In this document: positions 32,543 through 40,720 of the stretch, one piece after another | Numbering within the stretch: position 1 is the stretch's first letter | How the letters are laid out: every line of letters starts with the position of its first letter | Origin: DATBGO01 sp050011895 | Lineage (GTDB): Bacteria > Actinomycetota > Actinomycetes > Streptosporangiales > Streptosporangiaceae | NCBI GenBank assembly: GCA_050011895.1 | Contig: JBEKIF010000026.1 | Span: forward strand, 1-59,931 | Length of the DNA: 59,931 nucleotides | Reading direction: 5' to 3' | Program-made: the position numbers and the translations under genes | Notes under the pieces: generated by a model | What the model was told of the DNA's origin: nothing | The model's input: the letters and a program-made list of their open reading frames with translations, nothing else | The model's database searches: none

Positions 32543-34002
32543 CCGGCTTGGCTGACGGCACCGGGGCCGACCCCCCGGCCCAGCTCCCGTGCAGCGCCGA
32601 TGAGCTGCGCACGCTGTTCCTGTTCGAGAAGCTCACCGATGAGCAGCTGGCCTGGCTGTGCCGCGAAGGGCACATCGAGCACGCGGAGCCGGGGCAGGTA
32701 TACGCCGAAGGTGATCCGGCGGCCCGTCTCTACGTGCTGCTTGAGGGCACCGTGGTGCTGTCCCGCCGGGTCGGTGCCGACGACATCGAGGTGACCAGGA
32801 CCTCCAATCGCGGCACCTACTCCGGCGCCTTCAACGCGTACATCGAAGGGGTGCCGCAGGTCTACAACAGCTCGATGCGGGTGACCGAGCCGTCCAGGTT
32901 CTTCGTGCTCGCCGCCGCGGCCTTCGCGCAGCTGATGCGGGACTGGTTCCCGATGCCCGTGCACCTGCTGGAGGGACTGTTCTTCGGCGTCAGGAACACC
33001 CAGCGGGCCGTCGGCCAGCGCGAGCGGCTGCTCGCGCTTGGCTCGCTGTCGGCCGGCCTGACCCATGAGCTCAACAACCCGGCGGCCGCCGCCGTGCGCG
33101 CCACGGCGGCGCTGCGCGAGCGGGTCGCCGCCATGCGGCACAAGCTGGGCACCATCGCGGCCGGGCCGTATGACCGGGTGGCCCTGGAGACGCTGATCCG
33201 GCTGCAGGAAGAGGCCGTGGAGCGGGTCCCCAAGGCGGTGGCGCTCGACCCGATCGAGGCGTCCGACGCCGAGGACGCCATCGCCGACTGGCTGGATGAC
33301 CACGGCATCGCGGACGGCTGGGATCTTGCGCCCACCTTCGTCCAGGCGGGGCTGGATACTGCCTGGCTGGAGCGGGCGGCCGAGGCGGTCGACGAGCAGA
33401 CGTTCGAGGGCGCGGTGCGCTGGCTCCGGTACAGCGTCGAGACCGAGCTGCTGATGGGCGAGATCGAGGACTCGATCACCCGGATCTCGAATCTCGTCAC
33501 GGCCGCCAAGCAGTACTCACAGCTGGACCGGGCCCCGTATCAGGTCGTCGACGTGCACGAACTGCTCGACAGCACGCTGCTGATGCTGAGCGGCAAGCTC
33601 GGCCCGGGCATCACCGTGGTCAGGGACTACGACCGCGGCCTGCCCCCGATCCCCGGCTACCCGGCCGAGCTCAACCAGGTCTGGACCAACCTGATCGACA
33701 ACGCGGCGGCCGCGATGGCCGGGACTGGCACGCTGACCGTGCGGACCGCCGTGGATCGTGACTTCCTGCTGGTGGAGTTCGGTGACACCGGGCCGGGCGT
33801 GCCAGCAGAAATCCGGGAGCGGATCTTCGAGCCGTTTTTCACGACCAAGCCAGTCGGCGAGGGCACCGGGCTCGGCCTGGACATCTCCTGGCGCATCGTC
33901 GTCAACAAGCACCACGGCGATCTCCGGGTCAAGTCGGTGCCCGGCGATACCCGGTTCCAGGTGCGGCTGCCACTGACCGCCGCGCTGCCTGCCGTCCCGT
34001 GA
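32539..34002 (+). CDS. Histidine kinase with N-terminal cyclic-nucleotide-binding domain
   Basis: A 487-residue soluble kinase; no membrane segment. Residues 25-145 are a cNMP/CRP-type sensor domain (GQVYAEGDPAARLYVLLEGT). The dimerisation His is His176 in AGLTHELNNPAAA. A helical insert of about 180 residues follows. The HATPase domain carries N box NQVWTNLIDNAAAAM, G1 GDTGPGVP, F box IFEPFFTTK and G2 GEGTGLGLDIS. ATG 32539 overlaps the previous TGA by four bases, so the receiver-flavoprotein is almost surely its partner. It would sense a cyclic nucleotide or redox ligand in the cytosol. Confidence 0.92.
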   Translation: MTGLADGTGADPPAQLPCSADELRTLFLFEKLTDEQLAWLCREGHIEHAEPGQVYAEGDPAARLYVLLEGTVVLSRRVGADDIEVTRTSNRGTYSGAFNAYIEGVPQVYNSSMRVTEPSRFFVLAAAAFAQLMRDWFPMPVHLLEGLFFGVRNTQRAVGQRERLLALGSLSAGLTHELNNPAAAAVRATAALRERVAAMRHKLGTIAAGPYDRVALETLIRLQEEAVERVPKAVALDPIEASDAEDAIADWLDDHGIADGWDLAPTFVQAGLDTAWLERAAEAVDEQTFEGAVRWLRYSVETELLMGEIEDSITRISNLVTAAKQYSQLDRAPYQVVDVHELLDSTLLMLSGKLGPGITVVRDYDRGLPPIPGYPAELNQVWTNLIDNAAAAMAGTGTLTVRTAVDRDFLLVEFGDTGPGVPAEIRERIFEPFFTTKPVGEGTGLGLDISWRIVVNKHHGDLRVKSVPGDTRFQVRLPLTAALPAVP

Positions 34003-34188
34003 ATCCGGGCCGGTGCGGCCCGCGACCGCGCAGGTGCGCGCGGACAGCGTGCAGCCGGTGCTGACCGGCCAGCCGGGTGTCGGCGTCCAGGGTCGCGAGC
34101 AGCCCCCGAAGCCTGACCGGTCCAGGTGCATGACCGGGCACCGTTGGGTAAGCCGGGCTAAAGGCGCCGGCAAGAGAGGCAGGCTTGT

Positions 34189-34536
34189 ATGACCGAAATA
34201 CAGGGAATTGACCCGACTGCAGCGCCGAGCGGGCCCGGCTGCGCCGAGTGCGACGCGAGCGGCGGGTGGTGGTTCCACCTGCGCCGCTGCGCTGAGTGCG
34301 GGCACATCGGCTGCTGCGATAGCTCGCCCGCGCAGCACGCGAGCGCGCACGCCGCAGGCACCGGGCACCCGATCATCGCGAGCTTCGAGCCTGGCGAATC
34401 GTGGTTCTGGAGCTATCAGACCCGCAAGTTCTACGACGGCCCGGAGCTGGCGCCGCCCGAGCACCACCCGGTCGGTCAGCCCACGCCTGGACCGGCGGGC
34501 CGCGTTCCTGCAGACTGGCAAGACCACCTGCACTGA
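34189..34536 (+). CDS. UBP-type zinc-finger protein
   Basis: A 115-residue protein. Cys18/Cys21, Cys34/Cys37, Cys42/43 and His50, His54, His60 lie in the pattern of the ubiquitin-specific-protease (ZnF-UBP) finger: GCAECDASGGWWFHL, RRCAECGHIGCCDSSPAQHA. Eukaryotic versions bind ubiquitin C-termini; bacteria without ubiquitin keep the fold, and its ligand is unknown. In actinobacteria it often neighbours this kinase and flavoprotein pair. AGAGGCAGG precedes ATG 34189. Confidence 0.9.
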   Translation: MTEIQGIDPTAAPSGPGCAECDASGGWWFHLRRCAECGHIGCCDSSPAQHASAHAAGTGHPIIASFEPGESWFWSYQTRKFYDGPELAPPEHHPVGQPTPGPAGRVPADWQDHLH

Positions 34537-34551
34537 CGGAGGAGGTGCGCG

Positions 34552-35151
34552 ATGGCAGCAGTGTCGCCCGGATTCTTCGGCCGCAGGCGAGCCGCCAGCG
34601 AAAAGCTTCCGCCCGGCCAGTACCTGGTCACCGACTTTCCCGTGCTGTCGGCCGGGCCGACCCCGCGAGTGGACACCGGCAAGTGGCAATTCAGCCTCAC
34701 CACCGAGACCGGCGAGGCGCACCGCTGGGACTGGGCCGCGTTCCGCGCGCTGCCCGCCGACGACATCACGGTCGACCTGCACTGCGTGACCAAATGGTCG
34801 AAACTCGGCACCGGCTGGCGCGGCGTCTCCCTGGATACCCTGCTCGCGGACGTTGCGACCAGCGCCGGGTACGCCCTGGTGGGCTCCTACGGCGGGTACA
34901 CCACGAACCTGCCGCTGGCGGATCTGCTCGACGGGAAGGCGTGGATCGCCTTCGGTTACGACGGCGATGACCTGGCCCCTGAGCACGGCGGCCCGGCCCG
35001 GCTGCTCGTGCCGCACCTGTATCTATGGAAGTCAGCGAAGTGGCTGCAGAGCATCCGGCTCTCCGACTCTGACGAGCCCGGTTTCTGGGAGACCCTCGGC
35101 TACCACAACTACGGAGACCCATGGCGCGAGCAGCGGTACTGGGGAGACTGA
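34552..35151 (+). CDS. Sulfite-oxidase-like molybdopterin enzyme
   Basis: A 199-residue cytosolic protein with the sulfite-oxidase/YedY fold. Cys78 in TVDLHCVTKWSKLG is the molybdenum ligand. LRLL-like and DLAPEHGGPARLLVPHLYLW, here DDLAPEHGGPARLLVPHLY, shapes the cofactor pocket, and KSAKWLQSIRL follows. It lacks heme and the dimerisation domain. GGAGGAGG eight bases before ATG 34552 gives a very strong start. It overlaps the flavin reductase gene by 31 bases, so the two probably form an electron-transfer pair. Substrate unknown (S- or N-oxide). Confidence 0.9.
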   Translation: MAAVSPGFFGRRRAASEKLPPGQYLVTDFPVLSAGPTPRVDTGKWQFSLTTETGEAHRWDWAAFRALPADDITVDLHCVTKWSKLGTGWRGVSLDTLLADVATSAGYALVGSYGGYTTNLPLADLLDGKAWIAFGYDGDDLAPEHGGPARLLVPHLYLWKSAKWLQSIRLSDSDEPGFWETLGYHNYGDPWREQRYWGD

Positions 35152-35876
35152 CCTGGCAGGTGGGAACGGTAGCGGCGGTCCGCGACGAGACGCCGACCGC
35201 CCGGACCATCTCCCTGGATGTTCCGCAGTGGCCGGGCCACCTCGCCGGACAGCACGTCGACGTGCGGCTGACCGCGCCGGATGGTTACTCGGCCCAGCGG
35301 TCCTACTCCATCGCGTCGGCGCCGGGCGGCACCCGGGTCGAGCTGACCGTGCAGCGGCTGGCCGACGGAGAGGTCTCGCCGTACCTGGCGCAGGTCCTGT
35401 CGGTCGGTGATCCGGTCGAACTGCGCGGCCCGATCGGCGGCTGGTTCGTCTGGGATCCGGATGACACCGGGCCGGTGCTGCTGGCCGGCGGCGGCAGCGG
35501 GGTGGTGCCGCTGATGGCGATGGTCAGGACGCGCGCGGCGACCGGGAGCCGGGCGCCGTTCCGGCTGGTTTACTCCGCGCGCAGCGACCAGACTGCCCTC
35601 TACACCAGCGAACTGGCCGGCCTCGAGCACGCCGGCCCCGGGCTCGAGGTGACCCACGTCTACACCAGGACGACGCCTGCTGGCTGGCCGTGGCCGGCCG
35701 GGCGGGTTACCAGCGATCTGCTCGCCGCCGCCGGCTGGCCGCCGGAGAAGATGCCATCGGTGTTCGTCTGCGGCCCCACCGGGTTCGTGGAGACCGTGGC
35801 TGACCTGCTCGTCGGCGCCGGCCATCAGCCGGGAAAGATCAAGACCGAACGATTCGGACCTTCCGGAGGCCAGTAA
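35121..35876 (+). CDS. Ferredoxin-reductase-like FAD/NAD(P)H oxidoreductase
   Basis: A 251-residue protein of the ferredoxin-NADP reductase superfamily. AQRSYSIASAPGG is the FAD-binding RxYS motif, LLAGGGSGVVPLMAMVR the nucleotide-binding motif and VFVCGPTGFVETVADLL the C-terminal CGP motif. No iron-sulfur domain. It starts within the 3' end of the molybdoenzyme gene and most likely passes electrons from NAD(P)H to it, as an inferred partner. Translation is coupled to the DUF6510 gene through TAATG. Confidence 0.93.
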   Translation: MARAAVLGRLTWQVGTVAAVRDETPTARTISLDVPQWPGHLAGQHVDVRLTAPDGYSAQRSYSIASAPGGTRVELTVQRLADGEVSPYLAQVLSVGDPVELRGPIGGWFVWDPDDTGPVLLAGGGSGVVPLMAMVRTRAATGSRAPFRLVYSARSDQTALYTSELAGLEHAGPGLEVTHVYTRTTPAGWPWPAGRVTSDLLAAAGWPPEKMPSVFVCGPTGFVETVADLLVGAGHQPGKIKTERFGPSGGQ

Positions 35877-36139
35877 TGAACGCCTGCCTGGACGGGAACG
35901 TGCTCGCCGGAGCGCTGAGCGAGCTGTTCACCATCGACATCACCAGCGCGACCGGGCAGTGCGTCTCGTGCGGCACGTCCGGGGCGATCGGGCAGGCGCG
36001 CGTGTATGCCGACGCTCCTGGCCTGGTCGCGCGGTGCCCGGCCTGCGGGCAGGTGGTGCTCCGGCTGGTCCGCTCCCCCGGCCGGGCCTGGCTCGACCTG
36101 CGCGGGATCACCTGCCTGGAGGTCGCGCTGCCCGGCTGA
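35876..36139 (+). CDS. DUF6510 zinc-ribbon protein
   Basis: An 87-residue protein with two CxxC pairs, Cys29/Cys32 (GQCVSCGTSG) and Cys54/Cys57 (ARCPACGQ), arranged as a zinc ribbon or rubredoxin-like site. It follows the flavin reductase with a one-base overlap (TAATG). DUF6510 proteins are regularly found with such reductases; rubredoxin-like electron transfer is a possible but unproven role. Confidence 0.85.
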   Translation: MNACLDGNVLAGALSELFTIDITSATGQCVSCGTSGAIGQARVYADAPGLVARCPACGQVVLRLVRSPGRAWLDLRGITCLEVALPG

Positions 36140-36162
36140 GCCGCCGCCTGGGACCGGGGCAC

Positions 36163-36207
36163 GCCAGCGGCCCGTTAAACGCAGGTGGCCGTCAGCCACT
36201 CGCTGGC
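36163..36207. terminator. Nested hairpin between convergent genes
   Basis: Arms GCCAGCG (36163-36169) and CGCTGGC (36201-36207) enclose a second stem GTGGC/GCCAC (36185-36189, 36195-36199). Lying between the stops of the DUF6510 and lipoprotein genes, it may end both transcripts. There is no T tract. Confidence 0.45.
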
Positions 36208-36209
36208 CG

Positions 36210-36662
36210 TTAACCGCACTTGGCGGACCAGGCGCTCTGCAGGTTGGCGGCAGCGGTCTTGAGCTTCGCGCCCTGGGCCGAAAGGGCCTTGACCGCGGCC
36301 GTGGGTGACTGCCCGTGCAGCGACGTAACGGCTGACTGAAGGCCGGTCAGCGCGTTGCGGAAGGCCGTCGTCTGCGACGGGAACGCACCATTCGCCGTGC
36401 TTTCGAACTTTTTCGCACTGGTATCGACGCTCTTCAGGGCCGTCTGGACCGAGCTCACGCCGCCGGCCGCCACACTGCCCTTCCCGAGGTCCTGCACAGA
36501 GGTCTTCAGCTGCTGTCCAGCCGCGCAGTACGACGGCTTACTGCTGCCGCTACCGCTCGCGCCGGTGCTAGTGCTGCTGCCGCAGCCGGCGATCAGGGCC
36601 GCCAGCGCCAGGCCGCCGGCCAGGCACGGAAGAGGAATCCTGGTACTCGCGCGATTGATCAT
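36210..36662 (-). CDS. Secreted lipoprotein, unknown function
   Basis: A 150-residue protein with a signal peptide and lipobox ALIAGCGSS (Cys about residue 27). A Ser/Gly linker follows, then a predicted helical domain containing YCAAGQQLKTSVQDLG and, at the end, SAWSAKCG; the two Cys could form a disulfide. Similar small helical lipoproteins are common in this group of actinobacteria without known function. Confidence 0.8.
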   Translation of the reverse strand: MINRASTRIPLPCLAGGLALAALIAGCGSSTSTGASGSGSSKPSYCAAGQQLKTSVQDLGKGSVAAGGVSSVQTALKSVDTSAKKFESTANGAFPSQTTAFRNALTGLQSAVTSLHGQSPTAAVKALSAQGAKLKTAAANLQSAWSAKCG

Positions 36663-36735
36663 TCACCGATACTGCGCAGTTCGGCGGCAATGGGTCGTCA
36701 CCCATTCCGGGTGATCACCGGCATTGCCGTAGCGA

Positions 36736-37980
36736 TTAGCGCGCGGCGCCCAAAGTAGCGGGCGCGCCGTAGCGCCGCAGCGCCTCGGGGACGGCGATGA
36801 CGCCATGCTCGTCCTGGAAGTTCTCCATGACCGACAGCAGGGCGCGGGCCGTTGCCCCGGTGCCGTTGAGCGTGTGCGCGAACTCGAGCCTGCCCTCGCG
36901 CCTGAACCTGATGTTCAGCCGCCTGGCCTGATAGTCAGTGGTGTTGGAGCACGAGGTGATTTCCCGGTACCGCTGCTGCGTCGGGAACCACGCCTCGATG
37001 TCGTACTTCTTTGCGGCGGGCGCGCCGAGGTCGCCGACAGCGATGTTCATCACGCGGTAGGGAAGACCGAGGGCCTGAACGATTTCCTCTTCGTTGGCCA
37101 GCAGTTGCTCATGGATATCGGCCGACTGCTCGGGAACGCAGTAGACGTACATCTCGACCTTGTCGAACTGATGCACCCGGAACATGCCTTTGGTGTCTTT
37201 GCCTGCCGCACCGGCCTCGCGCCGGAAGTTGGTCGTGAACGCCGCGTACTTGGCGGGCAGGTCGCTCTCGTCGAGCCGCTCGTCGGCATGGATCCCGGCC
37301 AGCGCCACCTCGGACGTTCCGGTCAGGTAAAGGTCGTCCCGCTCCAGGTGGTACAGGTTGGATTCCTCGGTCGGCAGGAAACCGGTCCCGTACATAGCCC
37401 GCTCACCGACCAGGATCGGCGGCAGCACTGGCAGGAATCCCTGCACCGCCAGCTTGTCGAGGACGAAACGGTACAGCGCCAGCTCGGCCAGCGCGACGTC
37501 ACCGATCCGGTAGGCGAACCTGGACCCGGACAGCCGCGCTCCCCTGGCCATGTCGATCCAGCCGGCCGCCGAGCCCAGATCCAGCGGATCCCGGGGCTCG
37601 AAGGTGAACGCGGGCGGCGCGCCCCAGACGCGGACAAGCTCCGCGTCCTCTTCATCCATCCCGTCGGCGGCGGCCGGGTCGGGCAGGTTCGGTATCCGGG
37701 CCAGTAGCTCATCGCGTTCCCGGCCAGCTTGCGCCTGCTCCGCCTCGGCCTGCGACAGTTCCTCCTTGAGCTGCCGTAGCCCGGCCATCTCCTCAGGTCC
37801 GGGCGGCTTGCTCTTCGATGACCTCCGCTGCGCGGCCCGCAGCGCCTCCGCGCGCTCGGTGTGCCCGCGCCAGCTGGCATCGGCTGCCAGCAGCGCGTCG
37901 AAATCGGCGTCGGCACCGCGGCGTGCCAGCGCGGCCCGGTACCGGTCGGGCTCCTGCCGCGCGGCCTTGAGGTCAATCAC
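36736..37980 (-). CDS. serS: Serine--tRNA ligase
   Basis: A 414-residue class II synthetase that charges tRNA-Ser and tRNA-Sec. Residues 1-100 form the coiled-coil tRNA-binding arm. Motif 2 is FRREAGAAGKDTKGMFRVHQF (positions about 255-275, shown in part here) and motif 3 is LNGTGATARALLSVMEN. YLTGTSEVAL contacts the serine. Length is normal. ATG 37980 follows the EamA gene with a four-base overlap, an unusual partner for this housekeeping gene. Confidence 0.97.
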   Translation of the reverse strand: MIDLKAARQEPDRYRAALARRGADADFDALLAADASWRGHTERAEALRAAQRRSSKSKPPGPEEMAGLRQLKEELSQAEAEQAQAGRERDELLARIPNLPDPAAADGMDEEDAELVRVWGAPPAFTFEPRDPLDLGSAAGWIDMARGARLSGSRFAYRIGDVALAELALYRFVLDKLAVQGFLPVLPPILVGERAMYGTGFLPTEESNLYHLERDDLYLTGTSEVALAGIHADERLDESDLPAKYAAFTTNFRREAGAAGKDTKGMFRVHQFDKVEMYVYCVPEQSADIHEQLLANEEEIVQALGLPYRVMNIAVGDLGAPAAKKYDIEAWFPTQQRYREITSCSNTTDYQARRLNIRFRREGRLEFAHTLNGTGATARALLSVMENFQDEHGVIAVPEALRRYGAPATLGAAR

Positions 37981-38975
37981 CCGGGCGAGTCTAGCGGTGC
38001 GGCACGCGATGCGGGCGCCTGCACGTCCGGGTCGGCCGCCGGGCGGGCCAGTACAGGCACGGGTGCAGGCCGGCCGGGCGGATCCCGGCGGACGCCGGAC
38101 CGCGCCGCGAGCACCGAGCCGGCCAGGATCAGCGCGAATGCTCCGGCCATCGCAGGCGTCAGCCGCTCGCCGAGGATCAGGACGCCCAGGGTCACCGCGA
38201 CTGCGGGATTGACGTAGGTGATCACGGTCGCCCGGGCCGGGCCGATCTCAGCGATCAGCCGGAAGAAGAGCAGGAAGGCCACCGCCGTGCACAGCACGGC
38301 GAGAGTGCCGAGCGCGACGAGCACGCGCGCCGACGGCATGGTGGCGGGCCAGGTCAGCGCGGCGGCCGGAGCGTAGACGACGGCCGCCATGCCCAGGCAC
38401 ACCGCGGTCATGGCCAGCGGCGGGACGTCGCTGAGCTTCCGGCTGGCGACCAGCGGGCCGGTTGCGTAGCAGACCGCGACGAGCAGCACCTCGGCGATCG
38501 ACAGGGCGTCGCCGCCAGCGGCGCCGGGGCCGGCCAGCAGCGCGACGCCAGCCAGGCCGGCCAGCAGCCCGGTCCACCGTAGCGGCGTCAGCCGATCCGT
38601 ATCACCGGTCAGCCTGGCGAGGACCGCTCCGATGATCGGCACCGAGGCGACCAGCAGGCCGCTCATCGAGCTGGTGAGCTTGCGTTCAGCCTCGGACAGC
38701 AGCAGCCATGGCGTGATGATCTCTACCACGGCGAAGATCGCGAGCCAGCCCCAGTACGGGCGGAGCGCGCCAAGCTGGCGGCTGCGCAGCGCGACCGGCA
38801 GCAGCAGCGCGGCCCCGATGGCCACCCTGGCCAGGACGAGCACGGGAACGGGCACACCGGCTACCGCGATCTTGATCAGCAGGTACGGGATGCCCCAGAT
38901 CACGCTCATCGCCGCGAAAAGCGCCCAGCCCCGGCGGCTCACGGTTGGCCTCCTTCCAGCAGGCGCGGTGCCCAT
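37977..38975 (-). CDS. EamA/DMT-family transporter
   Basis: A 332-residue permease with ten membrane helices in two EamA repeats: LFAAMSVIWGIPYLLIKIAV begins the first; EVLLVAVCYATGPLVASRKL and LGTLAVLCTAVAFLLFFRLI lie in the second. The family exports amino acids or other metabolites. Its stop overlaps the serS start (ATGA), so the two are co-translated. Serine or threonine export would fit the pairing but is inference. Confidence 0.92.
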   Translation of the reverse strand: MGTAPAGRRPTVSRRGWALFAAMSVIWGIPYLLIKIAVAGVPVPVLVLARVAIGAALLLPVALRSRQLGALRPYWGWLAIFAVVEIITPWLLLSEAERKLTSSMSGLLVASVPIIGAVLARLTGDTDRLTPLRWTGLLAGLAGVALLAGPGAAGGDALSIAEVLLVAVCYATGPLVASRKLSDVPPLAMTAVCLGMAAVVYAPAAALTWPATMPSARVLVALGTLAVLCTAVAFLLFFRLIAEIGPARATVITYVNPAVAVTLGVLILGERLTPAMAGAFALILAGSVLAARSGVRRDPPGRPAPVPVLARPAADPDVQAPASRAAPLDSPG

Positions 38976-39030
38976 TAGTGTGACCCGTCGGGGACGGCGA
39001 ATATTCCGTGCCAGGCGACGCGGCAGCTAC

Positions 39031-39138
39031 CCGCCGGGCCGGCACCCGCATCGACTACCGCCGGGCCGGCACCCGCATCGACTACCGCCGGGCCGGCACC
39101 CACATCGACTACCCGCCGGGCCGGCACCCCACATCGAC
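39031..39138. repeat. 27-bp tandem repeat, four units
   Basis: Units start CCGCCGGGCCGGCACCCGCA at 39031, 39058, 39085 and 39113 (the fourth after one inserted C). Units 1 and 2 are identical; unit 3 differs by one base. The third unit holds the stop codon of the minus-strand gene that ends at 39109. Confidence 0.9.
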
Positions 39139-39819
39139 GCACAGCCCGCTGAGGGCCGGTGATGGTGACGATGAGGGCACCGGAGAGGGCCCGCCGGACC
39201 GACCGGGTAACGGACCTGCCGAGAGGCCGGGCACGGTCGGTGCGGGCGATGCCGACGAGGACGGAGACGGGTGCGCACGGGAACCCGTCCCCGGGTGCGG
39301 CCCGCCGCCGCGCTTCGGTTCGACACCGTCCGGGCCTTCGGCAGCCAGCCGGCCGGGGGACGCGGCGCTGGCACGCTGACTGCCGAGAGCCGGAGCGCCG
39401 GTCTGCGAGTTTCCGGTGGTCGTTCCGAACTGGATGCCGATCTGCCCGCCGGGCGCGCCGGGCGCGCCGGGCGCCGGCGGCCGGAACTGGATGGAAACCG
39501 TCGAGAGGAGCACATAGGTGACGGCCACTGATGCGACGCCGATCGTGGCGGGCACAAACAGCGCCGGGTGGATGCGCGCGGCCGCAAGGCTGTTCCTGGC
39601 CGTCGTCCGGATCCGGTCCGCGGACAGCGCGAGGGCAATTTCCGCCGCCGGCAACCGGGGACCGTATCCCACCCTCGCGTTGCTCCGGGCCCGGCGCAGT
39701 GCGGCCCGCCGCTGCGCGGCGGTAAGCCCGGGAAGCAGGTAAAGAATCGTGCGCCGTCCCTGGACCGCAGTCCGGACGTGTAACCCGGCCGGTAGGTCTG
39801 AGTATCGGATCTTGATCAC
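39109..39819 (-). CDS. Single-pass membrane protein with Pro/Ser-rich tail, unknown
   Basis: A 236-residue frame. Residues 1-90 are soluble and basic (MIKIRYSDLPAGLHVRTAVQ; LTAAQRRAALRRARSNARVG), followed by a membrane segment ALFVPATIGVASVAVTYVLL at about 86-106, then a 130-residue Gly/Pro/Ser-rich outside tail ending in the 27-bp repeat. The N-terminal half looks like real protein; the tail may be intrinsically disordered. No family recognised. AT-rich sequence at 39828-39860 upstream could be its promoter. Confidence 0.6.
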   Translation of the reverse strand: MIKIRYSDLPAGLHVRTAVQGRRTILYLLPGLTAAQRRAALRRARSNARVGYGPRLPAAEIALALSADRIRTTARNSLAAARIHPALFVPATIGVASVAVTYVLLSTVSIQFRPPAPGAPGAPGGQIGIQFGTTTGNSQTGAPALGSQRASAASPGRLAAEGPDGVEPKRGGGPHPGTGSRAHPSPSSSASPAPTVPGLSAGPLPGRSGGPSPVPSSSPSPALSGLCVDVGCRPGG

Positions 39820-40027
39820 GGCCCGGACCTCGTTATTGTTCCTTAAAGGGGGTATTAACCCGATGGGTGATCCACAGGCAGTGACGAGAGTATCACGTTA
39901 GATAGCTGCAATCTCACGAAACCTTCGGAACTGGCCGGGACCGGGCCCTATGCAGCGGTCTATGCGCCACGCGGGTCTGGGGCTGGGGGAACCGCCTGCC
40001 GGAAGGTGAGCGGGAGCGGTCAGGCCG

Positions 40028-40414
40028 TCAGGCCGGGCTGACCACGGTGATGCCCGTCAGACGTGCGGCCTCGGCCAGCCGTCTGTCATAGCCGAGCAGA
40101 GCGGTCACGCCGGCGATTGCCTGTGCGCTGGCCAGGTGAATAGCGTCCAGTGAGCGCAGCATGGGGTCCGGGAGCATCGCGGCCGAATCCAGGATCGCCT
40201 CGCTGACCGGGATCTGGGCTATCACCGACAAGACTGCTGGCAGGTTTGGCAGCGCAGCTGGGTCATTGCGCAACAGTGCACGTCGCGTCTCTGTGCGGAC
40301 TAGGGCTGAACTCACCAGGTCGTCGGGATGGTCGGCCAGCCAGGTCCGCAGCGGCGCGCTCTCAGACTCGGGATGGACGAGCTTGAGCACTGCAGAGGTG
40401 TCAATGTAGATCAC
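40028..40414 (-). CDS. vapC: PIN-domain toxin of a VapBC-type module
   Basis: A 128-residue PIN ribonuclease. The acidic metal site is formed by Asp5 (MIYIDTSAVLKL), Glu in VRTETRRAL, Asp in SLDAIHLASAQ and a final Asp in LLGYDRRLAEAA. It presumably cleaves a specific RNA. GTG 40414 overlaps the antitoxin stop (GTGA), the usual toxin-after-antitoxin coupling. Confidence 0.92.
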   Translation of the reverse strand: MIYIDTSAVLKLVHPESESAPLRTWLADHPDDLVSSALVRTETRRALLRNDPAALPNLPAVLSVIAQIPVSEAILDSAAMLPDPMLRSLDAIHLASAQAIAGVTALLGYDRRLAEAARLTGITVVSPA

Positions 40415-40701
40415 ATGCGATCCGCTCGGATCGCATCGAGGTCGGCCGAGGAGTTCTTTGTCTCGCCCGATGGGAGAGGCATCGATAGCAGCGCGGACGT
40501 ACCGCCGGGAACGGCGGGCGGCAGCACCGCGCCCGCGGCGATCAGCTCGGCCAGCTCCGGGGAGTACGCCTGGGGAGGCGTAATGATCCCGACCACCCTG
40601 CCGCGGTTGGTCACGATGATGGTGTCGCCGTTGCTCGTCCGCTCGAATACCTCGGAGGTATTGCGGGTAACTTCCCGCACACCCATCGTCGTGGTTGTCA
40701 T
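40411..40701 (-). CDS. vapB: Phd/YefM-type antitoxin
   Basis: A 96-residue protein. GVREVTRNTSEVFERTSNGD and TIIVTNRGRVVGIITP form the Phd/YefM DNA-binding fold; the C-terminal 45 residues would wrap the toxin. ATG 40701 directly follows a -10-like TAACAT in the palindrome upstream with no ribosome site, so the message may be leaderless. It likely represses its own operon with the toxin as co-repressor. Confidence 0.9.
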   Translation of the reverse strand: MTTTTMGVREVTRNTSEVFERTSNGDTIIVTNRGRVVGIITPPQAYSPELAELIAAGAVLPPAVPGGTSALLSMPLPSGETKNSSADLDAIRADRM

Positions 40702-40706
40702 ATCAA

Positions 40707-40720
40707 GATGTTACAACATC
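40707..40720. promoter_or_regulatory. Inverted-repeat operator for the toxin-antitoxin operon
   Basis: GATGTT-AC-AACATC is a perfect six-base inverted repeat six bases upstream of the antitoxin start. It overlaps the probable -10 element, matching the autoregulation typical of these modules. Confidence 0.65.
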
